The position numbers and the translations under genes were made by a program. Below are positions 12,007 through 24,400 of a stretch of 64,000 bases of DNA, in pieces. The notes under the pieces are model-generated. The model did no database searches. It was not told where the DNA came from and saw only the letters and a program-made list of their open reading frames with translations. The stretch comes from Blepharisma japonicum (taxonomy: Eukaryota; Ciliophora; Heterotrichea; Heterotrichida; Blepharismidae). The DNA is taken from the NCBI GenBank assembly GCA_949751835.1, contig CATKHK010000093.1:100396-164395 (forward strand), given 5' to 3'. The first letter of the stretch is position 1. Each line of letters opens with the position of its first letter.

Positions 12007-15000
12007 ATGGTTTTCACAGCTTTAATTGCCCTTATTGCAGCAGCTCAGGCTGCAAGCTTAAATATTACGTGCAATTTGAATTTATGTCCTTCTGACGTTG
12101 TAAGAAAAACTTAGAGAGGTGATAATTACTGTGATAAAAGCTGTATGTTCCCTTACTGCGGCTATGACTCTTCTAGCTTAAGTGACCCACAATCACAAAT
12201 GTACAGTTCAGACTGCACCTGACAGTGCTTATTCAGCAATGGATGCTCTTCCTCTCTACTCGGGGATGGAAACTGTGATTCTAGTTGTAATATAATAGAA
12301 TGCGGTTATGATTTAGGAGACTGCGGGTATTGTGCTGATGGATGTAAGCTCTATTTAGGCTATGAGTTCATGCTAGGTGGGACTTGTGACACAGCTTGCA
12401 ACGTTTCGTCTTGCTATTACGATCTGGGTGCTTGCGATACTTGCGCAGTAAACTGTACTCAAAATATGCTTGGGAATGGAGTCTGCAATCCTGAATGTGA
12501 CAATAGTGATTGTAATTACGATTTTGGAGATTGTGCTGGCGAAACTTGTGCTAATAAATGCTATAAATATATGATTGGGGATTCAATTTGTCAGAGCGAA
12601 TGTCATGTAGCTTCATGCAATTATGATAATTTTGACTGCGACTGTTACCCTGGCTGCACTTCAGACTTGTTAGGCGACGATAAATGCGACTCTGTGTGCA
12701 ACTCTGCCAGATGCTACTACGATAATTATGACTGTGGAGACTGCGCTTCTGGGTGCTATACAAGGATGCTTGGGGATTTGGAATGCAATGATGAATGCAA
12801 TAACGAAAACTGCAATTGAGACTATGGAGACTGTGGCTGTGCCGATGGGTGTGCCTTAACAGATTACGGTTCTTGTAAGCCTGAATGCTTAGTTGGCAAA
12901 TGTGCTTATGACCAGCTTAGTTCTGATCCCGAAAAAAGATGTCAGGACTATGTACTGGTTATGTTCGATCTCCATCAAAACCTAATCTGGCACGATTTTA
13001 GCTTCCAGCCTGATTACTATTGGTGCCAAGAAGATTCATGAAAATGGGATGATGCAACTTGGCAATGGTATAAGTGTACCGAAGAGATGGCTTATGATTC
13101 TACAAGCTGCTATCCTCTCTGTGAAACAAAATCGTGTATATATTCGTGGCTAAACTGCTGAACTGAGCAATCTTATTATTGCTATCAGGTCGGATGTGAA
13201 TATTGCTATACTGGTTATTATGGAGATTGCTATCAATGCAAAGAAGGCTATGTTCAGTGATTCGGGTACTGCGATTTGATGTGTGAATATGGCTATGAAC
13301 CGCGGCGAATTATGGACAGCAATATTGTCTGTCTGCCTTTTATAGATACCTCGACGTCTGAAAATCCAAAAGTTTTTTATGCAACTTCTATAAGGTCCGG
13401 GGATACCTCAGGAGGAGAAGGAACATTGGAGTCTCCATTTGAGACATTTTCACTTGCCTTGGCCAAGATCCAACACGCTTATTCTATTCTTTACCTTATT
13501 AATGATGGGATTTATGAGTGAGCTTCAGTGGATCATCTTTATATTATTTCTGGGTGAGTGTATGACCAAACTAAGCCACTTAATCATGATAATCAATATG
13601 ATACTGGGACTTTAAAGTACTTAAAAATTGCGAGTCTTGATGGGAGCACAATTACAATTAGAACAGCTCTTGATAAGTGGAATATCCATATAGAGATATG
13701 AAGTGGTTTCAAAGTAGAAGTAGAGAACCTGATTATTGATGGATATTATACACAGTCAACCTGCAAAGGCTCCGATTACTGTGACTATTGTCCATATGTG
13801 GAGCAGCAAATTGATGCATCATATAAAAATGACAGAGGGGAAGTAATTTCAAGTAGTGATTTTTTATCATCATCAAGCTATTGCAAATGGTCATATAACG
13901 TTAACCTTTTTGGAGTTTCATATGGATCGTCCTTGACTTTGACAAATGTGACTTTTCAGAATTGGAGAACTGGATATTACGCGATTCTCGAAAGCTGGGG
14001 AGGGTCTATTACCTTAACAAATGTAAATTTCGATAATATCTATATATATAGCAGCGAAGCTTCAGCTGTTATCTCAGTCCATGACTGTGGAGACAGCAGC
14101 TACATGTGCGGATTTATTAATTATACCAATGGAAATGTGACAAGGATTAACAATGGCTACGAGTATGCAGACCCTATTGATTTCCGAGGTTTCATATACT
14201 CAGAAAGGACTAATTATGTAAGCTTGAAAAACATAAACTTCCAAAACAATTTCGTGTCAATTCAGACCTCCTCTGCCTTGACAACCGCATCTCTTATAGC
14301 TTTAAAAGTCTTCAGGTTCTTAGAAATTGACCACTGCAACTTTAATTATAATATCGCTGACACTGGCATTGTGAGTATAACTTCTAAAGGATTGAACTTT
14401 AGGACGTATATTAATGAAGATAAAGAACTAATTGACTTGCTGCTCAATCACGTTTATATACATGATTCTATTTTTACTCACAATTATGGGAAATATTATG
14501 GAATTCTTTCTGCAAGCTATCAAGGGGAGCTGCAAAATATCAAGCTGGAAAATTTGATTGTAGACTCAAATGGTGTTCAGAGCGGGCCTTTGATTTATGT
14601 CAAAAATAATGAAATTAAGCAAGAGTTTTTGGTAGATGTGACAAAACCAGTTACATTACCATCAGGGCAAAGAACTTCAGCTGTTTATAAAGCCAGGTGG
14701 TTCTCTACAAAATATATAAAGTTCATTAATAATTATCAAGGAGGCTCAGGAGCGATAGATCTCATTAATTTGGTTAATTTACAGATAAATGACCTTTTAA
14801 TAGATTCCAATGGAGCGCCTGCTTCAAAAGGGGTAACAGTGAACTCAGTCATACTTGACTATTGGATTGCTAACCCAGATATCTACATTAATTTAGAATA
14901 CAGTGAAGCACAAACAATTGACTGCGTTTCTATGGCTTATCTGTCTGGAATAGTCAATGCTTCTATTTTCAATATAAACTTGACAAATAACTACTGCGAA

Positions 15001-18000
15001 GAAAGCTCACCAGCTTTCTGAGTCTCCAAAGTCAAAAATGTTGGAATTTCTTATCTAAATTGCACAGGAAACCAAGGCTCAGGTGACAACCCTCTATGCA
15101 TTAATGTAGAGGGCAATATGAAGCTGACAGTCTCGAATTCTGTTTTTTACGACAATATAAACCATTTATCTTCAGGGGTAGGAGCGATTGGCACCACAAT
15201 TGACCTTTTGAACCTTACTATAGAAAACTGTGTTTTCAAATCAAATAGCGCTGGGTATGGTGGAGCTTTACTATTCCAAGGGCAATATCTCAATTTATCA
15301 AATCTACTTTTCGAGTCTAATGATTCTCCAACTCAATTTGGAGGTGCTGTTTATTTTTACCCTGAGCTAATTTCAAATAAAAGCGGAATTTATATACAGG
15401 ACTGCAATTTTATTAAGAATACAGCACTCAGCTCTGGAGGAGCTATATATATGGAGGAAGCCAACTTGGGCTCATCCAAAATTGACTTCCAGATGACAAA
15501 TTGCCTATTTGATGGAAACAAAGCTGATAGTGGAGCAGCAATTTTTATTGAAAAAACAGCTGCGCTATCCCTGGCTTCTACTGTTTCCAAATCAAAATTT
15601 ATTAACAATGTAGCTTCTTCACTTGGAGTATTTTCAGCTTTACACTATAACGGAATCCTCACGATCACTGATTCTGAGTTTTCAAAGAATTCTGCTAAAC
15701 TCGGTGCAGCCATTTATATAAATACAAATGAAGGCAGTGCTTCTGCAAAGTCTCAAACCATTGTAAACGCATGCACGATAACCAACAACTCAGGCGACTC
15801 TATTGTCTGCATGGATGACCTCAGCCAATATTCATACTTAGAAACCTATAACTGCATTTTTGACTCAAATTCAGGAACTGCTGTAGCTTTGAATTACGAC
15901 CACTGGGTTGATTCTGGGTCTGTTTTCAAATATAACTCTGCAATTAAAAGAGGGGGTGCAGTAAATTTACAGAATGAGGCACTTGCAGAATCAAAAAATG
16001 CTTTATTTTTTAACAATACCAATAGAGGGACTGGAGGAACTGTCACTATCAGCAGCCAATCAATTTTCCAATGCAATACTTGTAATTTCACCAACAACTA
16101 TGCAGGAAACTCTGGCGGGGTCTTTTTTGTTGAGCAGAACTCTTATTTTGCCATCAACAATTCACTTATAACCAAAAACTCCTGCTTGAATAAAGGCTCT
16201 GTAATGTACTTACTTGGGACCTCTTCAGCACCTTCTTCTATTAACTCTACAGATATTTATGAAAATTATGCCTCAGGAGAAGGATCCATAGTTCTTCTAG
16301 ACGCAGCAGTAACTATTTCTTCTTCAAAAATCCACGAAAATTATGCAGAAAGCACGAGCCCAGGAATTCTCTTGACTCTTTCCTACGCCACTATCTCTGA
16401 TAGCCAGATGTATTCTCAAAAAGGGAAACAAGGGTGCTTTGTATACGTGTCGACTCAAAGCAATTTGACTATTTCTAATAGTGATTTTACCGACGGAGAT
16501 GCTTCTGGGTCTGGTGGGGCTATTTTTTCGATTTCAAGTACATTGAACATCAATAACTGCCAGTTCATGAATATTTATGCAAGTTCAGAAGGAGCCATTA
16601 TGGCCTACTCTGACACAATTCTCAATATTCAAGGATCAAGCTTCTGAAATACCACATCAGACACCTCTGGAGGCATTGTGGGCGCCTCTCAGAGCTCCAT
16701 TTCAATCAAAAGTTCAAATTTCGACATTTTTTCCAATTCAGGGATATATGGAGAAAAACTATATAGCCTGTCTATTTATGACTCTCGCTTTGACGACGGC
16801 TTTGGAGTATACGGAGGGTCTATCTACTGCTCAATGTGCAACCAAGTTACCATTAAAAATAGTGAGTTTTCTAACTGTAATGCAACTCTTGGTGGAGCTG
16901 TCTATTTAATCACGCAATCTGACTTACTAATTCAAAATGTATATGTCATAGAAAACTCCAAATTTATTAAAAATTCAGCAACTAATGGAGGGGCTATTTT
17001 TACAAATAACGTTAAGCTGTCTGTGAGCAACTCAGAATTGAGGAAAAATACTGCACTGGCGTCTGATTCAACACTTGTCGGAGGTATTGTGCAGTATGGT
17101 ATTGGAGGTGGGCTCTGTCTGAACTGCAGGGATGTTGACATTTGTGAATTTAATTTGACAAATAGCCTGTTTATTGAAAATGAAGCAAGCTATAACGGAG
17201 GAGCTTACTCTTGGAATGACATTATGCCTTCAGTTTCGGGGAACACTTTTACTAATAACTCAGCTGCCTATGGCTCAGATGTATCGTCATACCCGATTTC
17301 GATGTCAGCTGTAGACACTTCTGCAGGAAATTCAACAAGAAGATTGGAAAACACTCCAGTGGTTGCGAGTTTAGATGGGATAGCCTCTGGACAAATGACG
17401 TCTATACCTTTATCAATTGCGCTGGTTGACCATGATGGGAATATAGCAAAAACTGATAATTCAAGCCAAGCTGAGCTGCAGCCAACTGACAGCCTAACTA
17501 CAATAGGAGGAACAACGAAAGTGACAGCTGTGGAGGGAGTTTTTTATTTCGATGAATTTATTATCATCGGAACCCCAGGAAACAAAACTCAAATCAAAGT
17601 TTACACGTCTGCAATAGATGTCTCAAAAGCACAGAAAGCTCATGATAACGCTGTTTACAATCAAGAAATTTATATTAATGTCACATTTAGATTATGTCAC
17701 CTTGGAGAAGCCACTGTAGGCGCTATATGCAAAATCTGTGAAGCAAACTATTACAGTCTAAACCCTAAGAACCCTTCTTGCCTTGCTTGCCCTGATGGTG
17801 GAATCTGCTATGGAAATTACACAATGGCTCCTAAGTCTGGATATTGGAGAGATAACGAGTACTCAAGCGTGTTTTGAAAGTGCCCGAACTCAAATGCTTG
17901 CTTAGGCCCAGCGAATTCAAGCAGCATCTCGTACACAGGAGAGTGCTCAGCTGGCTATAAAGGGAACATGTGTCAGTCCTGCGAATATGGCTATTCAAAG

Positions 18001-19590
18001 ACCTCTCCTGATACTTGCAGTCCTTGTCCAGACAAAGCCACAAACAGTATCAGAATTATTGGCATCTTCATCGCCATTATTATCCTGTATGCAATCATGG
18101 TTAAATCAACAAGAGAGTCTGCCTTTATCCCAAAATCTCTCACTTCTGTATACATCAAAATCTTTGTGAACTACCTGCAGCTGGTCATGCTTGTGACCAC
18201 TTTTAACCTCAACTGGCCAAGTCTAGTCCTCAAAGTCTTTTCAGCCCAAAATAACACTGGATCAGTCAGTGACCAAATCTTTTCATTTGACTGTTTTTTA
18301 CAAACCAGCAAAAGCGACCCAAATCAATACTACTTCAACAAGCTGATCCTAATGAGCCTGATGCCAATCGGAATAGGTCTGCTCGCACTGCTTGTTTGGG
18401 TTTTCATCGATCTTAAACGTAAAAGTTTCCATCATTTTTGGAACGACTATGTGTCAACATGCATTATATTGCTATTCATTGTACATCCAAACATTGTAAA
18501 AATGATGTTTGCGTCGTTTAATTGTAAGCAGATCAATTCTGGAGAATACTGACTTACAGACGACCTCGATATCCGGTGTTGGAACAGCAAGCACCTGTTT
18601 TATTTGTTTATAGTTTCGATTCCTTCTGTTATAGTTTGGGGAATCGGAATCCCTGCTGTTTGTTGGCTAAATCTCATGAAGAATAAGAGAAAACTGAATA
18701 ACTTAGGTGTAAGGCTTAAATATGGATTCTTTTTCAATGGGTATACAGCATCATGCTACTATTGGGAATTCATTATTTTGTACAGAAAAATCTTAATTAT
18801 CTGCTGCTCGGTGTTTCTGGCAAATATTTCAGTCAGCATTCAAGCACTTACAGTAGCGATCGTACTTGCTACCAGTCTCCATTTGCAGTATAGGTACCAA
18901 CCTTATAACGGAAAGCCTTTGAACAAAATGGAACTGAGATCTGTCCTTGTGTCATCTATCACCATTTATTGTGGACTTTACTACTTAACTGATGACTTGG
19001 ATGAGTGGAGTAGCTTAATTTTCTTTTTGCTCATTGTAATAGTGAACCTTTACTTCTTATACTTCTGGCTCATCAAAATTTTCCACGCAGGTCTTCAAAT
19101 GGTTAGTGAAAAAATCCCCTTTATACGGAAATTAATGGGCCGTAGGCCTGATGGCTTCGAAAATGAAATCTTCCACAATCCAAAGAAGGGTCATGTATTT
19201 TCGAATGACGGGGAAAAGATGTTTTCGCTCTTGCACAGTATGAAAGAGACAAAAGAGCGCCCAAAGCCTTTTGATCCTAAATATACCATGGCTGATATGT
19301 TCATAAGTGTGATCCCAGAATTTGAGGCAGGAAAAGAAATGTCAATTGATAGCTATGAGAACCGAGATTCAATTTCTGAATTTCAAACGAGTAGCATTAT
19401 TGAATCTGAAAGAGAAAGATACACCACGTCTACCATGCAGGAGATGAATGAAGAGGAAGGGAGTGAAGATGAAAGTAAAGAATTCAGGGGACGGGAAAGT
19501 GGCGAAGAGTTGGATGAGAATGAGATTGAGCCAGATATAATTGACTCTTCAATTGAGGCGGTCAGAGTGCCTTATAATCAGTATGGCTAA
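12007..19590 (+). CDS. LNR / beta-helix / polytopic membrane surface protein, copy 1
   Basis: About 2,522 residues after removal of one 15-nt intron (12100-12114) with UGA as Trp; ATG 12007, TAA 19588-19590. Order: signal peptide (about 1-16); about eight LNR-type modules (about 20-330, pattern LGDGxCDxxC-N-x3-CxYD-x-GDC); cysteine/aromatic-rich linker; right-handed beta-helix (about 447-1755) opening with FYATSIRSGDTSGG...GTLESPFETF and full of GGA-[IV]-Y and F-x-x-N-x-A turns; Ig-like segment (about 1756-1890); Cys-rich stalk (about 1893-2005); about nine membrane segments (about 2011-2355) with FNCKQI, DLDIRCWNSKH, GIGIPA and YYWEF..LYRK; acidic tail. Probably a cell-surface or cortical protein; adhesion or sensing is only a guess. 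The frame is intact. The stop appears to arise from an extra T at 19588 relative to the second copy. Confidence 0.9.
12100..12114 (+). other. 15-nt spliceosomal intron (phase 0)
   Basis: GTAAGAAAAACTTAG lies directly after codon 31 and contains the only in-frame TAG of this gene. Removing it joins SDV to RGDNYCDKSC and restores an LNR module. The two paralogues carry 15-nt GT..AG segments at the identical codon. Confidence 0.92.
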
Positions 19591-19964
19591 AGAAAAGGTT
19601 AAAAGCAAATAAAGATTACTTTCTTATAATTAAATACTATATTGTAGCGCTGTCTTAATAAATATGTATATAAATGGTTATTTTGAATTAATAAACCTTA
19701 ACAAAAAGATTAAGCATCAAAGATAACTTTGCTAAAGATTTAAAATATAAAATTAAATGTGCATAATCTCCTTAGTAATTAATCTTTACACTCAAGAATA
19801 GTAAAATAGATAAAGTGATTAGAATTCATTACTCTTATCCTTTGCAAACAAGCAAAAAATCTTGCTCAAGTGGGGGTTAAATTCTTTTCAGATTTGCAAA
19901 AGATGAAATAATTATTCTAATTAATTTATGAAATTAAAGTTTAAAATGTAGGTTGCTTAGGATT

Positions 19965-20412
19965 CTGGATGTATCAGCAGATAGATAGGACAGAGGAACT
20001 ACGCTTGATAAGGAACCTCATTAGACAAAGGAAAGATGAGCTCAAACTTATCTATATCAACATAAATGGGCTTCTAAGCAAGGCCACTAAGCTGAGCAAG
20101 CTGCTGATTGAGGAGAACCCCAATATGATTGACTGAGACCAAAATTGTAGACCAATTAAGGCTGCCTCAGTTCCAGAATGGATCCATACCCAATGAACCA
20201 GTTAAAAGCATGGAGTAGCTTATAGAAGGGAAATAACTGGTTGATTCCAAAAATTGACATGGAATCAAGAATAGTCAGTCTTTTACGAAGGCTTTAACCT
20301 TCATTGGAGCCTATATCCCGTTGAAGGTTCAAGCCCAGACGAGGTTGACAAATTTGATAAATGCCTAAGCAAGATGGCCGATATAGAAGATATTTCATTG
20401 TTTAAACAATAA
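19965..20412 (+). mobile_element. Degenerate non-LTR retrotransposon endonuclease fragment
   Basis: The plus-strand frame gives LKLIYININGLLSKATKLSK then LLIEENPNMID, the pattern at the start of LINE-type endonuclease/exonuclease/phosphatase domains (ININGLRSK...L..L...NPDII). After in-frame stops (TAA at about 20200, TAG at about 20268) it continues as KHGVAYRREITG, then FIGAYIP in a second frame, then SSPDEVDKFDKCLSKMADIE back in another. These match the order of later endonuclease motifs. No reverse transcriptase was seen. Frameshifts and stops mark it as dead. Family assignment is by motif only. Confidence 0.5.
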
Positions 20413-21065
20413 AGTTGTTTTACTAATGATTAAAGAACTAAGAAAATATAAAAATCTTTTCTTCATATTTGATTTATTTATGTTTCACCAATAATCACTA
20501 AAGCATTTTTTGAATATAGCTTGCGAGTTAGTATTTAGGAAAACAGTAGGATAGTGAAATCGTAATAAGATTGTAAAAAATGTAATTAAGTAATTCAACT
20601 GCATATAAGATAAAAATTCAATTCATTTTAATTTAAAAAACTCTTTATTCGAAGTTTCGTTTTAATTATTGCGTTCAATAGTTTATAATTTTTTAAATTG
20701 GGATTAAACTATTAAAGAGCTGAGTCTATCTTAGCTCACTTTAACCTTTATTTCAGTACTTTTCTGCCAAGAAGGCAAGCTGAAGGGTTCCCTATTTTAA
20801 TTTATCACTTAAATCTGGGATATTTGATTATATTTTTAATAAATCTACTCTACATCACAAACCTTTTTATACTCTTATCAGCATAAAAAAATGATTTTCA
20901 ATATATTCAGTTCAATCAGCAATGCAGCTAAGTTAGTAGATATTATAATAAATGAATATAGAGCTTGCGAATTCTTTATCATTTTGACTAAACATTTAGA
21001 ATAAAATTTCTCCCAAAAATTCTTAATTGTCTAACTATGAAATATGATATCTGTATTAAATTATA

Positions 21066-21083
21066 ATATATATATATATATAT
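21066..21083. repeat. (AT)n microsatellite
   Basis: Nine uninterrupted AT units about 360 nt upstream of copy 2. The corresponding flank of copy 1 lacks a run of this length, so it arose or expanded after the duplication. Confidence 0.9.
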
Positions 21084-21442
21084 TCTTTTATATATAGATT
21101 CTTAAAATAAGCTATCTTCCAACCTATATAATTCTTAAGCCAAAATATGCTGGAATAAGATTTAGCAGGAATGAAATAAGAACATTGCACTTTTTACAAT
21201 TGCAGACTAGGCTAAGCATAATCCAACATTAGCATTTTTAGAAAAGAAAACTTGCAGTAGCCTTAGTCTTAAACTTGCAGTAGCCAATTAGATGATTAAG
21301 GCATATGCACACATTTTTCGATTCTTTTATTTCTTGAAATTCAGTATTTTACGCCTATTAATAAAATGGTCAACTAAATTTCAAATTATTTTAGCTCTTT
21401 AGTTATTTCATTAGATACTTTCTAAGAATGATATAAATAATT

Positions 21443-24400
21443 ATGGTTTTTGCTGCTTTAATAGCCCTTATTGTGGCAGCCCAAGCTGCGGACTTAAATA
21501 TTGTGTGCAATTTGAATTTATGTCCTTCTGGCGTTGTAAGAGAAACTTAGAGAGGTGACAATTATTGCGATAAAAATTGCATGTTTCCTTACTGCGGCTA
21601 TGACTCTTCTAGCCTGAGTGACCCAAAATCGCAAATGTACAGCTCAGACTGTACCTGGCAGTGCTTATTCTTCAACGGATGCCCTTCTTCTATACTCGGG
21701 GATGGAAATTGTGATTCTAGCTGTAATATAAGGGAATGCGGCTATGATTTAGGAGACTGTGGATATTGTGCTGATGGATGTAAGTTCTATTTAGGCTATG
21801 AGTTCATGCTAGGTGGGACTTGTGACACAGCTTGTAATGTTTCGTCTTGCTATTATGATCTAGGTGCTTGTCAAAATTGTGCAGAAAAGTGCACTCTAAA
21901 TATGCTTGGGGATGGAATCTGCAATCCTGAATGTGACAATAGTGATTGTAACTACGACTTTGGAGATTGTGCTAGCGAAACTTGTGCTAATAAATGCTAT
22001 AAATATATGATTGGCGATTCCATTTGTCAGAGCGAATGCCATGTAGCTTCATGCAATTATGATAATTTTGACTGCGACTGTTACCCTGGCTGCACTTCAG
22101 ACTTGTTAGGCGACGGTAAATGCGACTCTGTGTGCAACTCTGCCAGATGCTACTACGATAACTATGACTGTGGAGACTGCGCTTCTGGGTGCTATACAAA
22201 GATGCTTGGGGATTTGGAATGCAATGAAGAATGCAATAACGAAAACTGCAATTGAGATTATGGAGACTGCGGATGTGCCAGTGGGTGTGCCTTAACAGAC
22301 TACGGTTCTTGTAAGCCTGAGTGCTTAGTTGGCAAATGTGCTTATGACCAGCTTAGTTCTGATCCCGAAAAAAGATGTCAGGACTATGCACTGGTTATGT
22401 TCGATCTCCATCAAAACCTAGTCTGGCACGATTTTAGCTTTATTTCCAAATACAGTTATTGCGAAGATGAATCATGAAAATATGACGAATCAACTGATGA
22501 ATGGTCTTCGTGCACAGAAGCGATGGCTTATGATTATACAAGCTGCTATCCTCTCTGTGAAACAAAATCATGCATATATTCGTGGCTAAACTGCTGAACT
22601 GAGCAAGCTAATTATTGCTATGAGACTGGATGTGAATATTGCTATAGTGGTTATTATGGGGATTGCTATCAATGCAAAGAAGGCTATGTGCAGTGATTCG
22701 GATACTGCCTTTTGATGTGCGAATATGGCTATGAGCCGCGGCAAATTATGGACAGCAATATTGTCTGTCTGCCTTTTATAGATACCTCGACGTCTGAAAA
22801 TCCAAAAGTTTTTTATGCAACTTCTATAAGGTCCGGGGATACCTCAGGAGGAGAAGGAACATTGGAGTCTCCGTTTGAGACATTTTCACTTGCCTTGGCG
22901 AAGATTCAGCACGCTTATTCTATTCTTTACCTTATTAATGATGGGATTTATGAGTGAGCTTCAGTGGATCATCTTTATATTATTTCTGGGTGAGTGTATG
23001 ACCAAACTAAGCCACTTAATCATGGTAATCACTATGATACTGGGACATTAAAGTACTTAAAAATCGCTAGCCTTGATGGAACCACAGTTACTATTAGAAC
23101 AGCTCTTGATAAGTGGAATATCCATCTAGAGATCTGAAGTGGTTTCAATGTAGAAGTCGAGAACCTGATTATTGATGGATATTATACACAGTCGACCTGC
23201 AAAGGCTCAGAATATTGCGACTATTGTCCATATGTGGAGCAGCAAATTGACGCATCATATAAAAATGATAGAGGCGAAGTAATTTCAAGTAGTAATTTTC
23301 TATCATCATCAAGCTACTGCAAATGGTCATATAGCGCCAACCTTTTTGGAGTTTCAAATGGATCGTCCTTGACATTCACAAATGTGACCTTCCAGAATTG
23401 GAGAACTGGATATTATGCAATTATTGAAAGTTGGGGAGGGTCCATCACCTTAACAAATGTAAATTTCGACAATATCTATATATATAGCAAAGAAGCTTCA
23501 GCTGTTATCTCAGTCCACGACTGCGGAGACAGCAGCTACATGTGTGGATTTATTAATTATACCAATGGGAATGTGACAAGGATTAACAATGGCTACGAGT
23601 ATGCAGACCCTATGGATTTCCGAGGCTTTATATACTCAGAAAGGACTAATTATGTAAGCTTGAAAAACATAAACTTTCAAAACAATTTTGTGTCAATCCA
23701 GACCTCCTCTGCCTTGACAACCGCATCTCTTATAACTTTAAAAATCTTCAGGTTATTAGAAATTGACCACTGCAACTTTAATTATAATATCGCTGACACT
23801 GGTATTGTGAGTATAACTTCTAAAGGATTGAACTTTAAAACGTATATTAATAAAGATAAAGAGCTAATTGACTTGCTAATCAATCACGTTTATATACATG
23901 ATTCTATTTTTACTCACACTTATGGGAAATATTATGGAATACTTTCTGCAAGCTATCAAGGGGAGCTGCAAAATATCAAGCTGGAAAATTTGATTGTAGA
24001 CTCAAATGGTGTTCAGAGCGGGCCTTTGATTTATGTCAAAAATAACGAAATTAAACAAGAGTATTTAGTAGACATTACAAAACCAGTTACATTACCATCA
24101 GGGCAAAGAACTTCAGCTGTTTATAAAGCCAGGTGGTTCTCTACAAAATATATAAAGTTCACTAATAATTATCAAGGAGGCACAGGAGTGATAGATCTCA
24201 TTAATTTGGTTAATTTAGAGATAAATGACCTTTTAATAGACTCCAATGGAGCGCCTGCTTCAAAAGGGGTAACAGTGAACTCAGTCATACTTGACTATTG
24301 GATTGCTAACCCAGATATCTACATTAATTTAGAATACAGTGAAGCACAAACAATTGACTGTGTTTCTATGGCTTATCTATCTGGAATAGTTAACGCTTCT

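Larger units (their letters stand above)
11500..19820 (+). repeat. Tandem duplication unit 1 (LNR/beta-helix gene plus flanks)
   Basis: This stretch and about 20440-29240 are two copies of one unit. Homology begins about 500 nt 5' of the coding sequence (aaaaatcttttcttcatat at about 11512 and 20451; ataaaaattcaattcattt at about 11560 and 20610) and runs about 230 nt past the stop. From the start codons to about 18604/28040 the offset between copies is a constant 9,436 nt. Confidence 0.85.
19591..21442. other. Spacer between copies 1 and 2 of the large gene
   Basis: Holds the 3' flank of copy 1 (to about 19820), a decayed retrotransposon fragment (about 19965-20412), the duplicated 5' flank of copy 2 (from about 20440) and an (AT)n run at 21066-21083. 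A 12-nt repeat (cttgcagtagcc) occurs twice near 21250-21285, only in this copy of the flank. No intact gene. Confidence 0.65.

Noticed and set aside
12551-12763. Minus-strand 70-codon frame inside the LNR region (also at 21987-22199)
   Set aside because: Antisense shadow of a well-supported LNR coding region; conserved between copies only because the genes are duplicates.
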